Source: JAQBXX01 sp947085325
GTDB lineage: Bacteria > Pseudomonadota > Gammaproteobacteria > SURF-13
NCBI GenBank assembly: GCA_947085325.1
Contig: CAMTVY010000010.1
Coordinates: 124,001-188,000, forward strand
Direction of reading: 5' to 3'
DNA length: 64,000 nucleotides
Shown here: piece after piece, positions 16,379 to 24,654 of the stretch
Layout: every line of letters begins with the position of its first letter
Position numbering within the stretch: position 1 is the stretch's first letter
Program-made: the position numbers and the translations under genes
The notes under the pieces: model-generated
Databases searched by the model: none
What the model was told of the DNA's origin: nothing
What the model saw: only the letters and a program-made list of their open reading frames with translations

Positions 16379-16385
16379 CAGACCC
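16363..16385 (+). promoter_or_regulatory. Hairpin overlapping the rpsO stop codon
   Basis: GGGTCTG and CAGACCC pair across the rpsO stop, with a nine-base loop. There is no T run, so it is more likely an RNA-stability or RNase processing element of the rpsO-pnp message than a terminator. Confidence 0.5.
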
Positions 16386-16437
16386 GAGTTGCCGCCCCCC
16401 GCCTGATGTGCCGTTCATTCGTATAAGGAACCAATCC

Positions 16438-18519
16438 GTGCCCTCCATCAAAAAGACCTTTCAGTACGGTGACCATGCAGTCACGATAGAAACCGGTGAA
16501 ATTGCACGCCAGGCCTCCGGCGCCGTGATGATCAGTATGGGCGACACCGTGGTGATGGTGACTGCGGTCGGCATCAAGGAAGCCAAGGAGGGGCGTGATT
16601 TCTTTCCGCTCACCGTCAACTACCAGGAACGTACCTACGCCGCCGGCAAGATCCCCGGCGGTTTTTTCAAGCGCGAAGGCCGCCCGAGTGAAAAGGAAAC
16701 CCTCACCTCGCGCCTGATCGACCGTCCGTTACGTCCGCTGTTCCCGAAGGGCTTTCTCAACGAAGTGCAGGTGATTGCCACCGTGGTGTCGATCGATCCC
16801 GAGATCGATTCCGACATTCCGGCGATGCTGGGCGCCTCGGCGGCGGTAGCGCTCTCCGGCATTCCGTTCAGCGGCCCCATCGGCGCCGCGCGCATCGGTT
16901 ATAACGACGGCAAGTATTTGCTCAACCCCAGCCGCAGCCAGTTGCAGGATTCGGCGCTCGATCTGGTGGTGGCAGGCACCGAGAACGCCGTGTTGATGGT
17001 GGAGTCGGATGCGCGCGAGCTGGCAGAAGACGTGATGCTGGGTGCGGTGATGTTTGGCCATGAACAGATGCAGATCGCCATCAAGGCGATCCGTGAACTG
17101 GCTGCTGCTGCGGCCCAGCCCGCGTGGAGCTGGCAGGCCGCGACCAAGGATGCCGAACTGCTGGCCGCTGTCGCAGCGGCAGGCGAGAGCGCCATCAACG
17201 AGGCCTATCAGCTGCGTGAGAAGCAGGCGCGCCAGCAGCGTCTGGCGGAGATTCGCACCACGGTGCTGGCCAAGCTGGCGCCGGAAGGCTCGGGCACGGC
17301 AGAGGCCGTCAAGCACGCGATCGAATCCCTGGAGAAGAAGGTCGTGCGCGGGCGCATCCTCAAGGGTGAGCCGCGCATCGACGGCCGTGACACCCGCAGC
17401 ATACGCCCGATCACGGTACGCACCGGCGTGTTGCCGCGTACCCACGGTTCCGCCCTGTTCACGCGCGGCGAGACGCAGGCGCTGGTGGTGGCCACGCTCG
17501 GCACCGGGCGTGATGCACAGCTTATTGACGCCATTGAAGGTGGGCGCAAAGAGCCGTTCATGCTGCACTACAATTTCCCGCCTTCCTGTACCGGCGAGAC
17601 CGGCATGGTGGGCAGCCCCAAGCGGCGCGAGATCGGCCACGGACGGCTTGCCAAGCGCGGTGTCGCGGCAGTCATGCCGGGCATGGACGAATTTCCGTAT
17701 GTGATCCGTGTGGTGTCCGAGATTACGGAATCGAATGGTTCAAGCTCGATGGCGAGCGTGTGCGGCAGCAGTCTGGCGTTGATGGATGCCGGTGTGCCGA
17801 TCAAGTCGCCAGTGGCGGGTATCGCCATGGGCCTGATCAAGGAAGGCGATGGTTTTGCGGTGTTGTCCGACATTCTGGGTGACGAAGATCACCTGGGCGA
17901 CATGGATTTCAAGGTGGCGGGTACCGCGCAGGGTGTGACCGCGCTGCAAATGGATATCAAGATCGACGGCATCACGCGCGAGATCATGGCAGCGGCACTG
18001 GTGCAGGCCAAGGAAGGCCGCCTGCATATCCTCGGCATCATGAACGAGGCGCTGTCATCTCCGCGCAGCCAGATGTCCGACTACGCCCCGCGCATCATCA
18101 GCTTCAAGATACATCCGGACAAGATCCGTGATGTGATTGGCAAGGGTGGCGCCACCATCCGCGCTATCACCGAAGAGACCGGCGCCACCATCGATATCGT
18201 TGACGATGGCACGGTGAAGATCGCCTCGGTGGACAAGGCCGCCGGGCTGGAGGCACGCCGCCGGGTGGAAGAGATTACTGCCGACGTCGAGGTTGGGCGT
18301 GTCTATGAAGGCCGCGTGGCGAAACTCATGGACTTCGGCGCGTTCGTTACCATCCTGCCGGGCCGCGACGGCCTGGTGCACATCTCACAGATATCCGAGG
18401 AGCGCGTCGAGAACGTCAGCGACAAGCTTACCGAGGGCGAGCTGGTGCGCGTCAAGGTGCTTGAGGTCGACAAGCAGGGGCGGATTCGCCTCAGCATGAA
18501 GGCAGCACTGATCAGCTGA
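16438..18519 (+). CDS. pnp: Polyribonucleotide nucleotidyltransferase (PNPase)
   Basis: A 693-residue PNPase. It has two RNase PH domains (about 10-230 and 310-540) separated by an all-helical domain, then a KH domain (ISFKIHPDKIRDVIGKGGATIRAITEETGA, near 555-615) and an S1 domain (GRVYEGRVAKLMDFGAFVTILPG to the end). The GTG start at 16438 has AAGGA eight bases upstream. It gives Val-Pro-Ser-Ile-Lys-Lys, close to the family N-terminus, and is preferred over an ATG ten codons earlier. It degrades RNA 3' to 5' with phosphate and takes part in the degradosome. Confidence 0.96.
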   Translation: MPSIKKTFQYGDHAVTIETGEIARQASGAVMISMGDTVVMVTAVGIKEAKEGRDFFPLTVNYQERTYAAGKIPGGFFKREGRPSEKETLTSRLIDRPLRPLFPKGFLNEVQVIATVVSIDPEIDSDIPAMLGASAAVALSGIPFSGPIGAARIGYNDGKYLLNPSRSQLQDSALDLVVAGTENAVLMVESDARELAEDVMLGAVMFGHEQMQIAIKAIRELAAAAAQPAWSWQAATKDAELLAAVAAAGESAINEAYQLREKQARQQRLAEIRTTVLAKLAPEGSGTAEAVKHAIESLEKKVVRGRILKGEPRIDGRDTRSIRPITVRTGVLPRTHGSALFTRGETQALVVATLGTGRDAQLIDAIEGGRKEPFMLHYNFPPSCTGETGMVGSPKRREIGHGRLAKRGVAAVMPGMDEFPYVIRVVSEITESNGSSSMASVCGSSLALMDAGVPIKSPVAGIAMGLIKEGDGFAVLSDILGDEDHLGDMDFKVAGTAQGVTALQMDIKIDGITREIMAAALVQAKEGRLHILGIMNEALSSPRSQMSDYAPRIISFKIHPDKIRDVIGKGGATIRAITEETGATIDIVDDGTVKIASVDKAAGLEARRRVEEITADVEVGRVYEGRVAKLMDFGAFVTILPGRDGLVHISQISEERVENVSDKLTEGELVRVKVLEVDKQGRIRLSMKAALIS

Positions 18520-18524
18520 TATCC

Positions 18525-18546
18525 CCGGGCCCGTGTCCGGGCCCGG
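18525..18546 (+). terminator. Hairpin after pnp, probable terminator
   Basis: CCGGGCCCG and CGGGCCCGG form nine G-C pairs with a four-base loop, seven bases after the pnp stop. Only a short T run follows, so termination may be partial or act in both directions, since a convergent gene ends at 18558. Confidence 0.6.
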
Positions 18547-18557
18547 TTCACACCGTC

Positions 18558-18794
18558 TTACAGCTGTTGGTGGGTGCCGTCGCAGTAAGGCGGCGTTCGC
18601 GTACGCTTGCAGCCGCACAGCGCCACCTTGGTCTTTTCCTTCAGCGTGAACTCCAGCGGTGTGATGCCGGTGCCTTGATGGGAGCCGTCGCAAAACGGCT
18701 GGTTAGCGGAGCGGCCACAGGCACACCACCAATATGCGCCAGCCTCCAGCGTCAGCATAAAAGGAGATTTCTGCGCAATCACGGCCTCTGTCAT
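18558..18794 (-). CDS. Double CDGSH iron-sulfur domain protein
   Basis: A 78-residue protein with two complete CDGSH motifs: CACGRSANQPFCDGSH (about 24-39) and CGCKRTRTPPYCDGTH (about 60-75). Each C-x-C-x..-C-x2-G-x-H set should coordinate a [2Fe-2S] cluster with three Cys and one His (mitoNEET-like type). Bacterial members are linked to iron or redox homeostasis, but no reaction is known. It is transcribed away from fetAB. The divergent promoter region is only 83 bases. Confidence 0.88.
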   Translation of the reverse strand: MTEAVIAQKSPFMLTLEAGAYWWCACGRSANQPFCDGSHQGTGITPLEFTLKEKTKVALCGCKRTRTPPYCDGTHQQL

Positions 18795-18877
18795 ACTAGC
18801 TCCCTGTATCAGGTCATGGTGGAAGACATCCGTCCGCAGTATAGCGCGCCAACCCGCAGAATGATGGTATCAGCCCC

Positions 18878-19534
18878 ATGCCTGACATCCCGTCCGTCGT
18901 AACTCACCGCTCCTCTTCCGCCATGCCAAGCGTCGTCTTGCGGGCCCGGCTGCGTGTCGAGAAGCTGACCAGTCACAGTTTTGGACCCATCAGCTTCAGC
19001 CTCGATGAGGGTGAGTGCATGTGCCTCAGTGGCCCCTCCGGGTCGGGCAAAACACTGCTGCTGCGCGCCCTTGCAGACCTGGATCCGCACGGTGGCGAGG
19101 TGTCACTGGATGAGGTCGAGTGCCGGAATATGCGCGGACATGTGTGGCGCCGGTACGTGGGCATGCTGCCGGCGGAGAGTCAGTGGTGGTGGCCGACGGT
19201 GGGCGAGCACTTCAACGAGATAGATGCAGAGAAGCTCGAATGGCTGGGGTTTGAGCGCACTGTCATGGGCTGGCCGGTGACGCGCCTGTCGAGTGGCGAG
19301 CGCCAACGCCTGGCATTGTTGCGCCTGCTGGCACATCAGCCGCGGGTGCTGCTGCTGGACGAGGCCAGCGCCAATCTGGATGACAGCAACGTGCGTCGCG
19401 TAGAGACCTTGATCGCAGATTATCGCGCCCGGCATGGCGCCTGCGTGGTGTGGGTCAGTCATGACATGCAGCAGATTGCGCGCATCGGCGGGCGTCACTG
19501 CATGCTGGCAGACGGCAGGCTGGAGAGCGCATGA
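18878..19534 (+). CDS. fetA: FetA-type ABC transporter ATP-binding protein
   Basis: A 218-residue ABC ATPase. It has Walker A SGPSGSGKTLLLRAL (near 48-62), signature LSSGERQRLALLRLL, Walker B VLLLDEASANLD and the switch WVSHD. The N-terminal 25 residues precede the usual first strand, so translation may begin at a later Met or Val. The four-base overlap with the next gene, an integral membrane protein of the FetB/YbbM family, identifies the pair as FetAB. In E. coli FetAB contributes to iron export under peroxide stress. Confidence 0.85.
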   Translation: MPDIPSVVTHRSSSAMPSVVLRARLRVEKLTSHSFGPISFSLDEGECMCLSGPSGSGKTLLLRALADLDPHGGEVSLDEVECRNMRGHVWRRYVGMLPAESQWWWPTVGEHFNEIDAEKLEWLGFERTVMGWPVTRLSSGERQRLALLRLLAHQPRVLLLDEASANLDDSNVRRVETLIADYRARHGACVVWVSHDMQQIARIGGRHCMLADGRLESA

Positions 19535-20328
19535 ATGTCATAGTTTTGAGTCCGTGGGCGCTCGCGCTGGCGGCAGTACTGGTGCTGGCGCTGGCGCTGC
19601 TTTCGCTACGGCTGCGACTCACGCTGACGCAGGAAATCATCATTGCGGCGCTGCGTACCACGGTGCAGTTGTTGCTGGTGGGTCTGGTGCTCAAGACGCT
19701 GTTCACGCATGTCCATCTGGGCTGGGTGGTGCTGATAGCATGCGTGATGTTGCTGATAGCGGGACGTGAAGTGGTTGCGCGCCAACGCCATGGTTACGCC
19801 GGCGTCTGGGGCTTTGGCATGAGCATACTGTCCATGTTTGTCGCCTCGTTTTCGGTGACCGTGCTCGCCCTGGTGGTGTTTATAGGCCCCACGCCCTGGT
19901 ATACACCGCAATATTCCATTCCTCTGCTGGGCATGATGCTGGGAAATACCATGAGCGGTGTGGCGCTCGCGATTGATCGTCTGACCCAGACCGCATGGCA
20001 CCAGCGCGCGCAGATCGAGGCGCGGCTGCTGCTGGGGCAGGATTGGTCAGAGAGTGTGAGTGGCCTGCGCCGTGACGCGGTGCGGGTGGGGCTGATTCCC
20101 ACCATCAACGCCATGGCGGCGGCAGGCGTGGTGAGCTTGCCCGGCATGATGACCGGGCAGATACTGGCAGGTACGCCGCCGCTGGAGGCGGTAAAGTACC
20201 AGATACTGATCATGTTTCTGGTGACCGCAAGCACCGGCTTTGGTACGCTTGCGGCCGTCTGGCTGGGCGCCCGGCGCCTGTTTGATGAGCGCGAGCGGCT
20301 GCGTATCGACCGTTTACGGGCGGAATAG
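19531..20328 (+). CDS. fetB: FetB/YbbM-type ABC transporter permease
   Basis: A 265-residue membrane protein with about seven hydrophobic segments. The family block ISIPLLGMMLGNTMSGVALA-like (here YSIPLLGMMLGNTMSG) is present, followed by GLRRDAVRVGLIPTINAMAAAGVVSLPGMMTGQILAG, the strongly conserved coupling region. It starts inside the fetA stop (ATGA overlap), so translation is coupled. It is the likely efflux partner of FetA. Substrate iron is inferred from family knowledge only. Confidence 0.88.
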   Translation: MNVIVLSPWALALAAVLVLALALLSLRLRLTLTQEIIIAALRTTVQLLLVGLVLKTLFTHVHLGWVVLIACVMLLIAGREVVARQRHGYAGVWGFGMSILSMFVASFSVTVLALVVFIGPTPWYTPQYSIPLLGMMLGNTMSGVALAIDRLTQTAWHQRAQIEARLLLGQDWSESVSGLRRDAVRVGLIPTINAMAAAGVVSLPGMMTGQILAGTPPLEAVKYQILIMFLVTASTGFGTLAAVWLGARRLFDERERLRIDRLRAE

Positions 20329-20343
20329 CGACAGACCGTAACC

Positions 20344-20787
20344 ATGAAGAAGGCCATGCTGATGTTGCTGTTGTTGGCGTGCGGCGCTGCCGGTGCGGCG
20401 GGTGTGTACACCTGGACTGATGAAAACGGCAAAGTCCACTACGCCGATCAGCCCGGTAACGCAGCGGCGCGCGAGATCACCCTGCCTGCCGCACCCGCGC
20501 CGGACGAAGGTCAGCGCGAACGTCTGCAGAAGCAGCAGAAACTGCTGGAGGTGTTCGAGGCCGAGCGGGAAGAGAAGCGCCAGCAGGCATCCAGACACAA
20601 GGCCGAGCAGCAGCAGCGAGAGCAGGCGTGCAAGGTTGCCAGAATGCGCCTGAAACAGTACGAGCAGGCCGGTGGCCTCAGAACGCAAGAGGCCGATGGC
20701 ACGGAACGCCAGCTTTCAAAGGCAGAGTACCGGCAGGTGCTGGAAGACGCGCGCAAGGCCGTGGCACATTGGTGTGAGGGGTTTTGA
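20344..20787 (+). CDS. Exported DUF4124 protein
   Basis: A 147-residue protein with a cleavable signal (MKKAMLMLLLLACGAAGAAG). The DUF4124 segment follows (GVYTWTDENGKVHYADQP), then a Gln/Glu/Lys/Arg-rich helical stretch (about 60-110) likely to form a coiled coil. DUF4124 proteins are common periplasmic proteins of gammaproteobacteria without a known function. It lies 15 bases after fetB on the same strand, but a functional link is not evident. Confidence 0.8.
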   Translation: MKKAMLMLLLLACGAAGAAGVYTWTDENGKVHYADQPGNAAAREITLPAAPAPDEGQRERLQKQQKLLEVFEAEREEKRQQASRHKAEQQQREQACKVARMRLKQYEQAGGLRTQEADGTERQLSKAEYRQVLEDARKAVAHWCEGF

Positions 20788-20866
20788 GTGTGCGCCGTAC
20801 GGTCAGACGTAAAAGTGGGGTGAGGATGGAGTTTTCTTTGTTGCCTGCAGCCGCTAAGCTAGCACC

Positions 20867-21592
20867 ATGATTCAGGACGAAGACATACGCAGGCAGTATC
20901 TGCACGCAATGGGCATAACGCTGTGGGAGCAGCGGCATGCCCGACCACAGGCGGGAGGCAGCATGCCCACAGAGCAGGCAGACGCTGTGCCGGTGACACA
21001 GACGCCGCAGGCGGCTGTAGACAGCACCGATCAGCGTGCATGGGACGAACTCGAGCAGGCGGTGCGTACCTGCACCCGCTGTCCGCTGTATGAAACGCGC
21101 ACGCAGGCGGTGTTCGGGGTCGGTAACAAGCGCGCCGAGTGGATGGTGATCGGAGAGGCGCCGGGTGCCGATGAAGACCGGCAGGGCGAACCGTTTGTGG
21201 GGCGGGCGGGGCAATTGCTCACATCCATGCTGAAGGCCATGGGGCTCACGCGGGAGCAGGTATACATCGCCAATATCCTGAAAAGCCGGCCGCCCAACAA
21301 CCGTGATCCGCTGCCGGAAGAGGTGGCCGCGTGCGAGCCTTATCTCAAACGCCAACTGGAACTGATCCGGCCCAAAATCATACTCACGGTGGGCCGCATC
21401 GCGGCGCAGAACCTGCTCAAGACAGACACCAAAATCGGTGCGCTGCGCGGCCGGCGCCATACCTGCCCCGGCACGGACATTCCTGTCGTGGTGACCTACC
21501 ATCCGGCTTACCTGTTGCGGTCGCCGCTGGAGAAGCGCAAGGCCTGGGAAGACCTGAAGTTTGCGCGCCGGGTGCTGCGAGGTGACGCGTGA
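20867..21592 (+). CDS. Type-4 uracil-DNA glycosylase (iron-sulfur)
   Basis: A 241-residue protein. Residues 1-60 are a variable linker. The UDG fold begins with the cluster-binding CTRCPLYETR, then has motif A VIGEAPGADEDRQGEPFVGRAGQLL, ANILKSRPPNNRDP and the second cluster pair (Cys in EVAAC and Cys in HTCPG). Motif B is VTYHPAYLLR. Four Cys fit a [4Fe-4S] cluster as in family 4 enzymes. It removes uracil from DNA. It overlaps rimI by four bases, a frequent pairing in gammaproteobacteria. Confidence 0.92.
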   Translation: MIQDEDIRRQYLHAMGITLWEQRHARPQAGGSMPTEQADAVPVTQTPQAAVDSTDQRAWDELEQAVRTCTRCPLYETRTQAVFGVGNKRAEWMVIGEAPGADEDRQGEPFVGRAGQLLTSMLKAMGLTREQVYIANILKSRPPNNRDPLPEEVAACEPYLKRQLELIRPKIILTVGRIAAQNLLKTDTKIGALRGRRHTCPGTDIPVVVTYHPAYLLRSPLEKRKAWEDLKFARRVLRGDA

Positions 21593-22071
21593 GCCAGGTG
21601 CTGTATGCGCCGCTGGAGATGTTTTCTGACACCCATCTGCGCCCCATGACTGCCGAGGACATCGAGGCTGTGATGGCGATCGAGCTGCGTGCCTACGAGT
21701 ATCCGTGGAGCGAGGGCATTTTCCATGACTGCCTGAACGTCGGCTACTGTTGCTGGGTGTACAAGACAGAGCATGCGCTTGCAGGCTATGCGGTAATGTC
21801 AGTCGGCGCGGGCGAGTCGCACATCCTGAATCTCTGTGTGCGGCCCGAATCGCGCAGGCGCGGGCTGGGCCGCCGCCTGCTCAAGCACATGCTGGCTATC
21901 GCGCGCGGTCATCAGGCGGATACCGCATTGCTCGAGGTGCGGCCCTCGAACCGCGATGCCATAGCGCTGTATAGGGCGGTGGGCTTCAATGAGGTCGGCA
22001 TACGCAAGGCCTATTACCCTGCCGCCGATGGCAAGGAAGATGCCATCATTCTCGCGCTCAGTTTGCTATAA
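21589..22071 (+). CDS. rimI: Ribosomal protein S18 N-acetyltransferase RimI
   Basis: A 160-residue GNAT acetyltransferase with LRPMTAEDIEAVMAIE, SHILNLCVRPESRRRGLGRRLLKHML (the acetyl-CoA P-loop, about 80-105), LLEVRPSNRDAIALYRAVGFNEVGIRKAYYP and EDAIIL at the end. These are the RimI blocks. It acetylates the N-terminal Ala of S18. The start is GTG at 21589, overlapping the glycosylase stop (GTGA). Confidence 0.92.
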   Translation: MSQVLYAPLEMFSDTHLRPMTAEDIEAVMAIELRAYEYPWSEGIFHDCLNVGYCCWVYKTEHALAGYAVMSVGAGESHILNLCVRPESRRRGLGRRLLKHMLAIARGHQADTALLEVRPSNRDAIALYRAVGFNEVGIRKAYYPAADGKEDAIILALSLL

Positions 22072-22109
22072 TTGGCGCTACTGATCTTTCGATACCGTTT
22101 TATTTCCCG

Positions 22110-23690
22110 ATGTCCGTAATCAGCAGCGAAGCAGCGCGACGCCGCACCTTCGCCATTATTTCCCATCCCGACGCGGGCAAGACCACGCTCACCGAAAAGC
22201 TGTTGCTGTTCGGCGGCGCGATCCAGCTCGCGGGTACGGTGAAGGGGCGCAAGAGCCAGCGCCATGCAACCTCCGACTGGATGGAGCTGGAAAAGCAGCG
22301 CGGTATTTCCGTCACTTCCTCGGTGATGCAGTTCCCCTATCGCGACAAGATCATCAATCTGCTCGACACGCCGGGGCACGAGGATTTTTCCGAGGACACC
22401 TACCGCACGCTGACCGCAGTCGATTCCGCGCTCATGGTCATAGATTCCGCCAAGGGCGTAGAGGCGCGCACCATCAAGTTGCTGGAGGTGTGCCGCCTGC
22501 GCACCACACCTATCGTCACCTTCATCAACAAGCTCGACCGCGAAGGGCGCGCGCCGGTCGAACTGCTGGATGAAATCGAAACCGTGCTCAACATCCGCTG
22601 CGCACCGGTAACCTGGCCCATCGGCATGGGCAAGCGCTTCAAGGGCATCTTTCATCTGCCCAACGACAGCGTGCACCTGTTTGCGTCTGCGCACGGCGGC
22701 AAGATACAGCAGGGCGAAATCATCCAGGGCCTGGACAATCCGCGTCTCGATGAACTGTTCGGCCCCATGGCGGCGGAACTGCGCGAGGAGATCGAACTGG
22801 TCAAGGGCGCCAGTCATGCGTTTAATCTTCAGTCTTTTCTCGCCGGAGAACTGACGCCGGTGTTTTTCGGCTCGGCGATGAACAATTTCGGCGTGAAAGA
22901 ATTGCTCGATGCCTTTGTCGAGGTCGCGCCGCCGCCGCAACCGCGCGCCACCACCACGCGCAGCGTGCAGGCCGAGGAAGAAAAATTCACCGGTTTCGTT
23001 TTTAAAATACAGGCCAATATGGATCCGGCGCACCGCGACCGCATCGCGTTTGTGCGCGTGTGCTCGGGCAGTTATTCAAAAGGCATGAGAATTCACCACG
23101 TGCGCATCGCGCGCGAGGTGCAGATATCGAACGCCATCACCTTCATGGCCGGCGAGCGCGAGCACATCGACGCCGCCTTTCCCGGCGACATCATCGGCTT
23201 GCACAACCACGGCACGATCCAGATCGGCGACACCTTCACCCAGGGCGAAGAACTGAAATTCACCGGCATCCCGTATTTCTCGCCCGAGCTGTTCCGCCGC
23301 GTGCGGCTGCGCGATCCGTTGCGCATGAAGGCGCTGCAAAAGGGGCTCGATCAACTGTGTGAAGAAGGCGCGACCCAGCTATTCCGCCCCTTGAGTAGCA
23401 ATGATCTGATTCTGGGCGCCGTCGGCGTGCTGCAATTCGACGTGGTGGCCTACCGCCTGCAGCACGAGTACGGCGTGGAATGCGCCTTCGAGAATGTGCA
23501 AGTCGCCACTGCGCGCTGGGTGAAGTGTGCCGATGCCAAAAAGCTGGAGGAGTTCCGCCAGAAAGCGTACGACCATCTTGCCTTGGACAGCGCGGGCCAG
23601 CTCGCCTACATCGCGCCCACACGCATCAATCTGGAGCTGACCATGGAGCGCTGGCCGGAGATCGAGTTCCGCGCCACGCGCGAGCATTAG
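22110..23690 (+). CDS. prfC: Peptide chain release factor 3
   Basis: A 526-residue GTPase of the expected RF3 length. It has SHPDAGKTTLTEKLL (G1), QRGISVTSSVMQFPY (switch I), DTPGHEDFSEDTYR (G3) and FINKLDREGR (G4), then beta-barrel domains ending PTRINLELTMERWPEIEF. RF3 removes RF1 and RF2 from ribosomes after peptide release. The last 41 codons recur at 30983-31108 as a diverged relic. The 3' end of this functional gene therefore may have been delivered with the neighbouring island, giving a chimeric but intact gene. Confidence 0.97.
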   Translation: MSVISSEAARRRTFAIISHPDAGKTTLTEKLLLFGGAIQLAGTVKGRKSQRHATSDWMELEKQRGISVTSSVMQFPYRDKIINLLDTPGHEDFSEDTYRTLTAVDSALMVIDSAKGVEARTIKLLEVCRLRTTPIVTFINKLDREGRAPVELLDEIETVLNIRCAPVTWPIGMGKRFKGIFHLPNDSVHLFASAHGGKIQQGEIIQGLDNPRLDELFGPMAAELREEIELVKGASHAFNLQSFLAGELTPVFFGSAMNNFGVKELLDAFVEVAPPPQPRATTTRSVQAEEEKFTGFVFKIQANMDPAHRDRIAFVRVCSGSYSKGMRIHHVRIAREVQISNAITFMAGEREHIDAAFPGDIIGLHNHGTIQIGDTFTQGEELKFTGIPYFSPELFRRVRLRDPLRMKALQKGLDQLCEEGATQLFRPLSSNDLILGAVGVLQFDVVAYRLQHEYGVECAFENVQVATARWVKCADAKKLEEFRQKAYDHLALDSAGQLAYIAPTRINLELTMERWPEIEFRATREH

Positions 23691-23694
23691 CAGC

Positions 23695-24633
23695 CTACTT
23701 GCGCAGTCCCAGCAGGATGGCCTCGGCGCGTGCGCCGAAATAAACGTATAACCCGAGGCCTACCAGCAGGCCCACCGCGGTCAACATCATCCACACGCCC
23801 TGCAGTGTCTCCGCGCCGTTGTTCAAGGCGCCCTTGAACATCAGCATCAAGGCCTCGATGGAGACTGCAATCAGGATCGCGGCGATGAAGCGGGTGATGG
23901 TGCGCCGGGTGGAACTGTGGCGGAGGATATCTTTCTGCATCAACACCTCTTCTTCCAGGATGGTCTTCCCCAGATCGAAGATGGCGAGCGCCAGGGTTAT
24001 GAAGATGATAACGCTGAACGGCTTGAGCTGTATGGCCTCGAGGGTATGTCCTGCCTGAAACAGGGTGGCGAGATCGGTGAAGGCGGAATACAGCAGCACC
24101 GCCACCACGCTGAACAACCCGATCACAATCAGCGCATAAATGGATTTGAACACTGGTTGAAACCTGCTCCGCGAACCGTCACCCATGAGAAATTCGATGG
24201 TCTTGGCCAGATCAACATCAAGCACCAGATAGCCTGTGGTTTGTGTGTGACTGTCATGGATTTTTATCACCGCCGTGATGCACAACTTTCTGCTGGCGTT
24301 GGATAAATAAGGATCGGTGACGGTGATCTGATTGTTGGCGCGCGCTTGAATAAAGTAAGGACGCTGGCTGCGATCCTTGCTCTTGCCGTCTTCGATGGCC
24401 TGCTTCCAGTAGGGGCTGGTGATGTTGTCACTGGTTTGCATGCCGCTGGCATCGAGAATATAGAGCAGGTCAACAAAACGATAGAGTTTTGCGAGTGACT
24501 GCATCGCCTTGTGTTGCGCCGTGGGGTCATCCATCAGGCACGGTTCCGCGATGCCGGTCAGGATGGAGGCCACCATGTCCTGTACGCCTGCGCGATGTTC
24601 GTGATAACGCTCGATGACGTTAATGTAATTCAT
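23695..24633 (-). CDS. Membrane protein with extracytoplasmic PDC/Cache-like sensor region
   Basis: A 312-residue protein with an unusual order. The first 155 residues are soluble and resemble a PDC/Cache fold (VDLLYILDASGMQTSDNI, then RPYFIQARAN and TGYLVLDVDL, the usual strand pattern). Four hydrophobic helices follow (about 165-190, 205-230, 250-275 and 285-305), with no output domain such as a kinase or GGDEF. I do not recognise a characterised homologue. It is the last gene of the nitrate island, four bases from the convergent prfC stop. The start at ATG 24633 is chosen over an upstream TTG. A role in sensing nitrate or a related anion is only suggested by position. Confidence 0.6.
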   Translation of the reverse strand: MNYINVIERYHEHRAGVQDMVASILTGIAEPCLMDDPTAQHKAMQSLAKLYRFVDLLYILDASGMQTSDNITSPYWKQAIEDGKSKDRSQRPYFIQARANNQITVTDPYLSNASRKLCITAVIKIHDSHTQTTGYLVLDVDLAKTIEFLMGDGSRSRFQPVFKSIYALIVIGLFSVVAVLLYSAFTDLATLFQAGHTLEAIQLKPFSVIIFITLALAIFDLGKTILEEEVLMQKDILRHSSTRRTITRFIAAILIAVSIEALMLMFKGALNNGAETLQGVWMMLTAVGLLVGLGLYVYFGARAEAILLGLRK

Positions 24634-24654
24634 GGTCAACCCCGGTTATCCTGC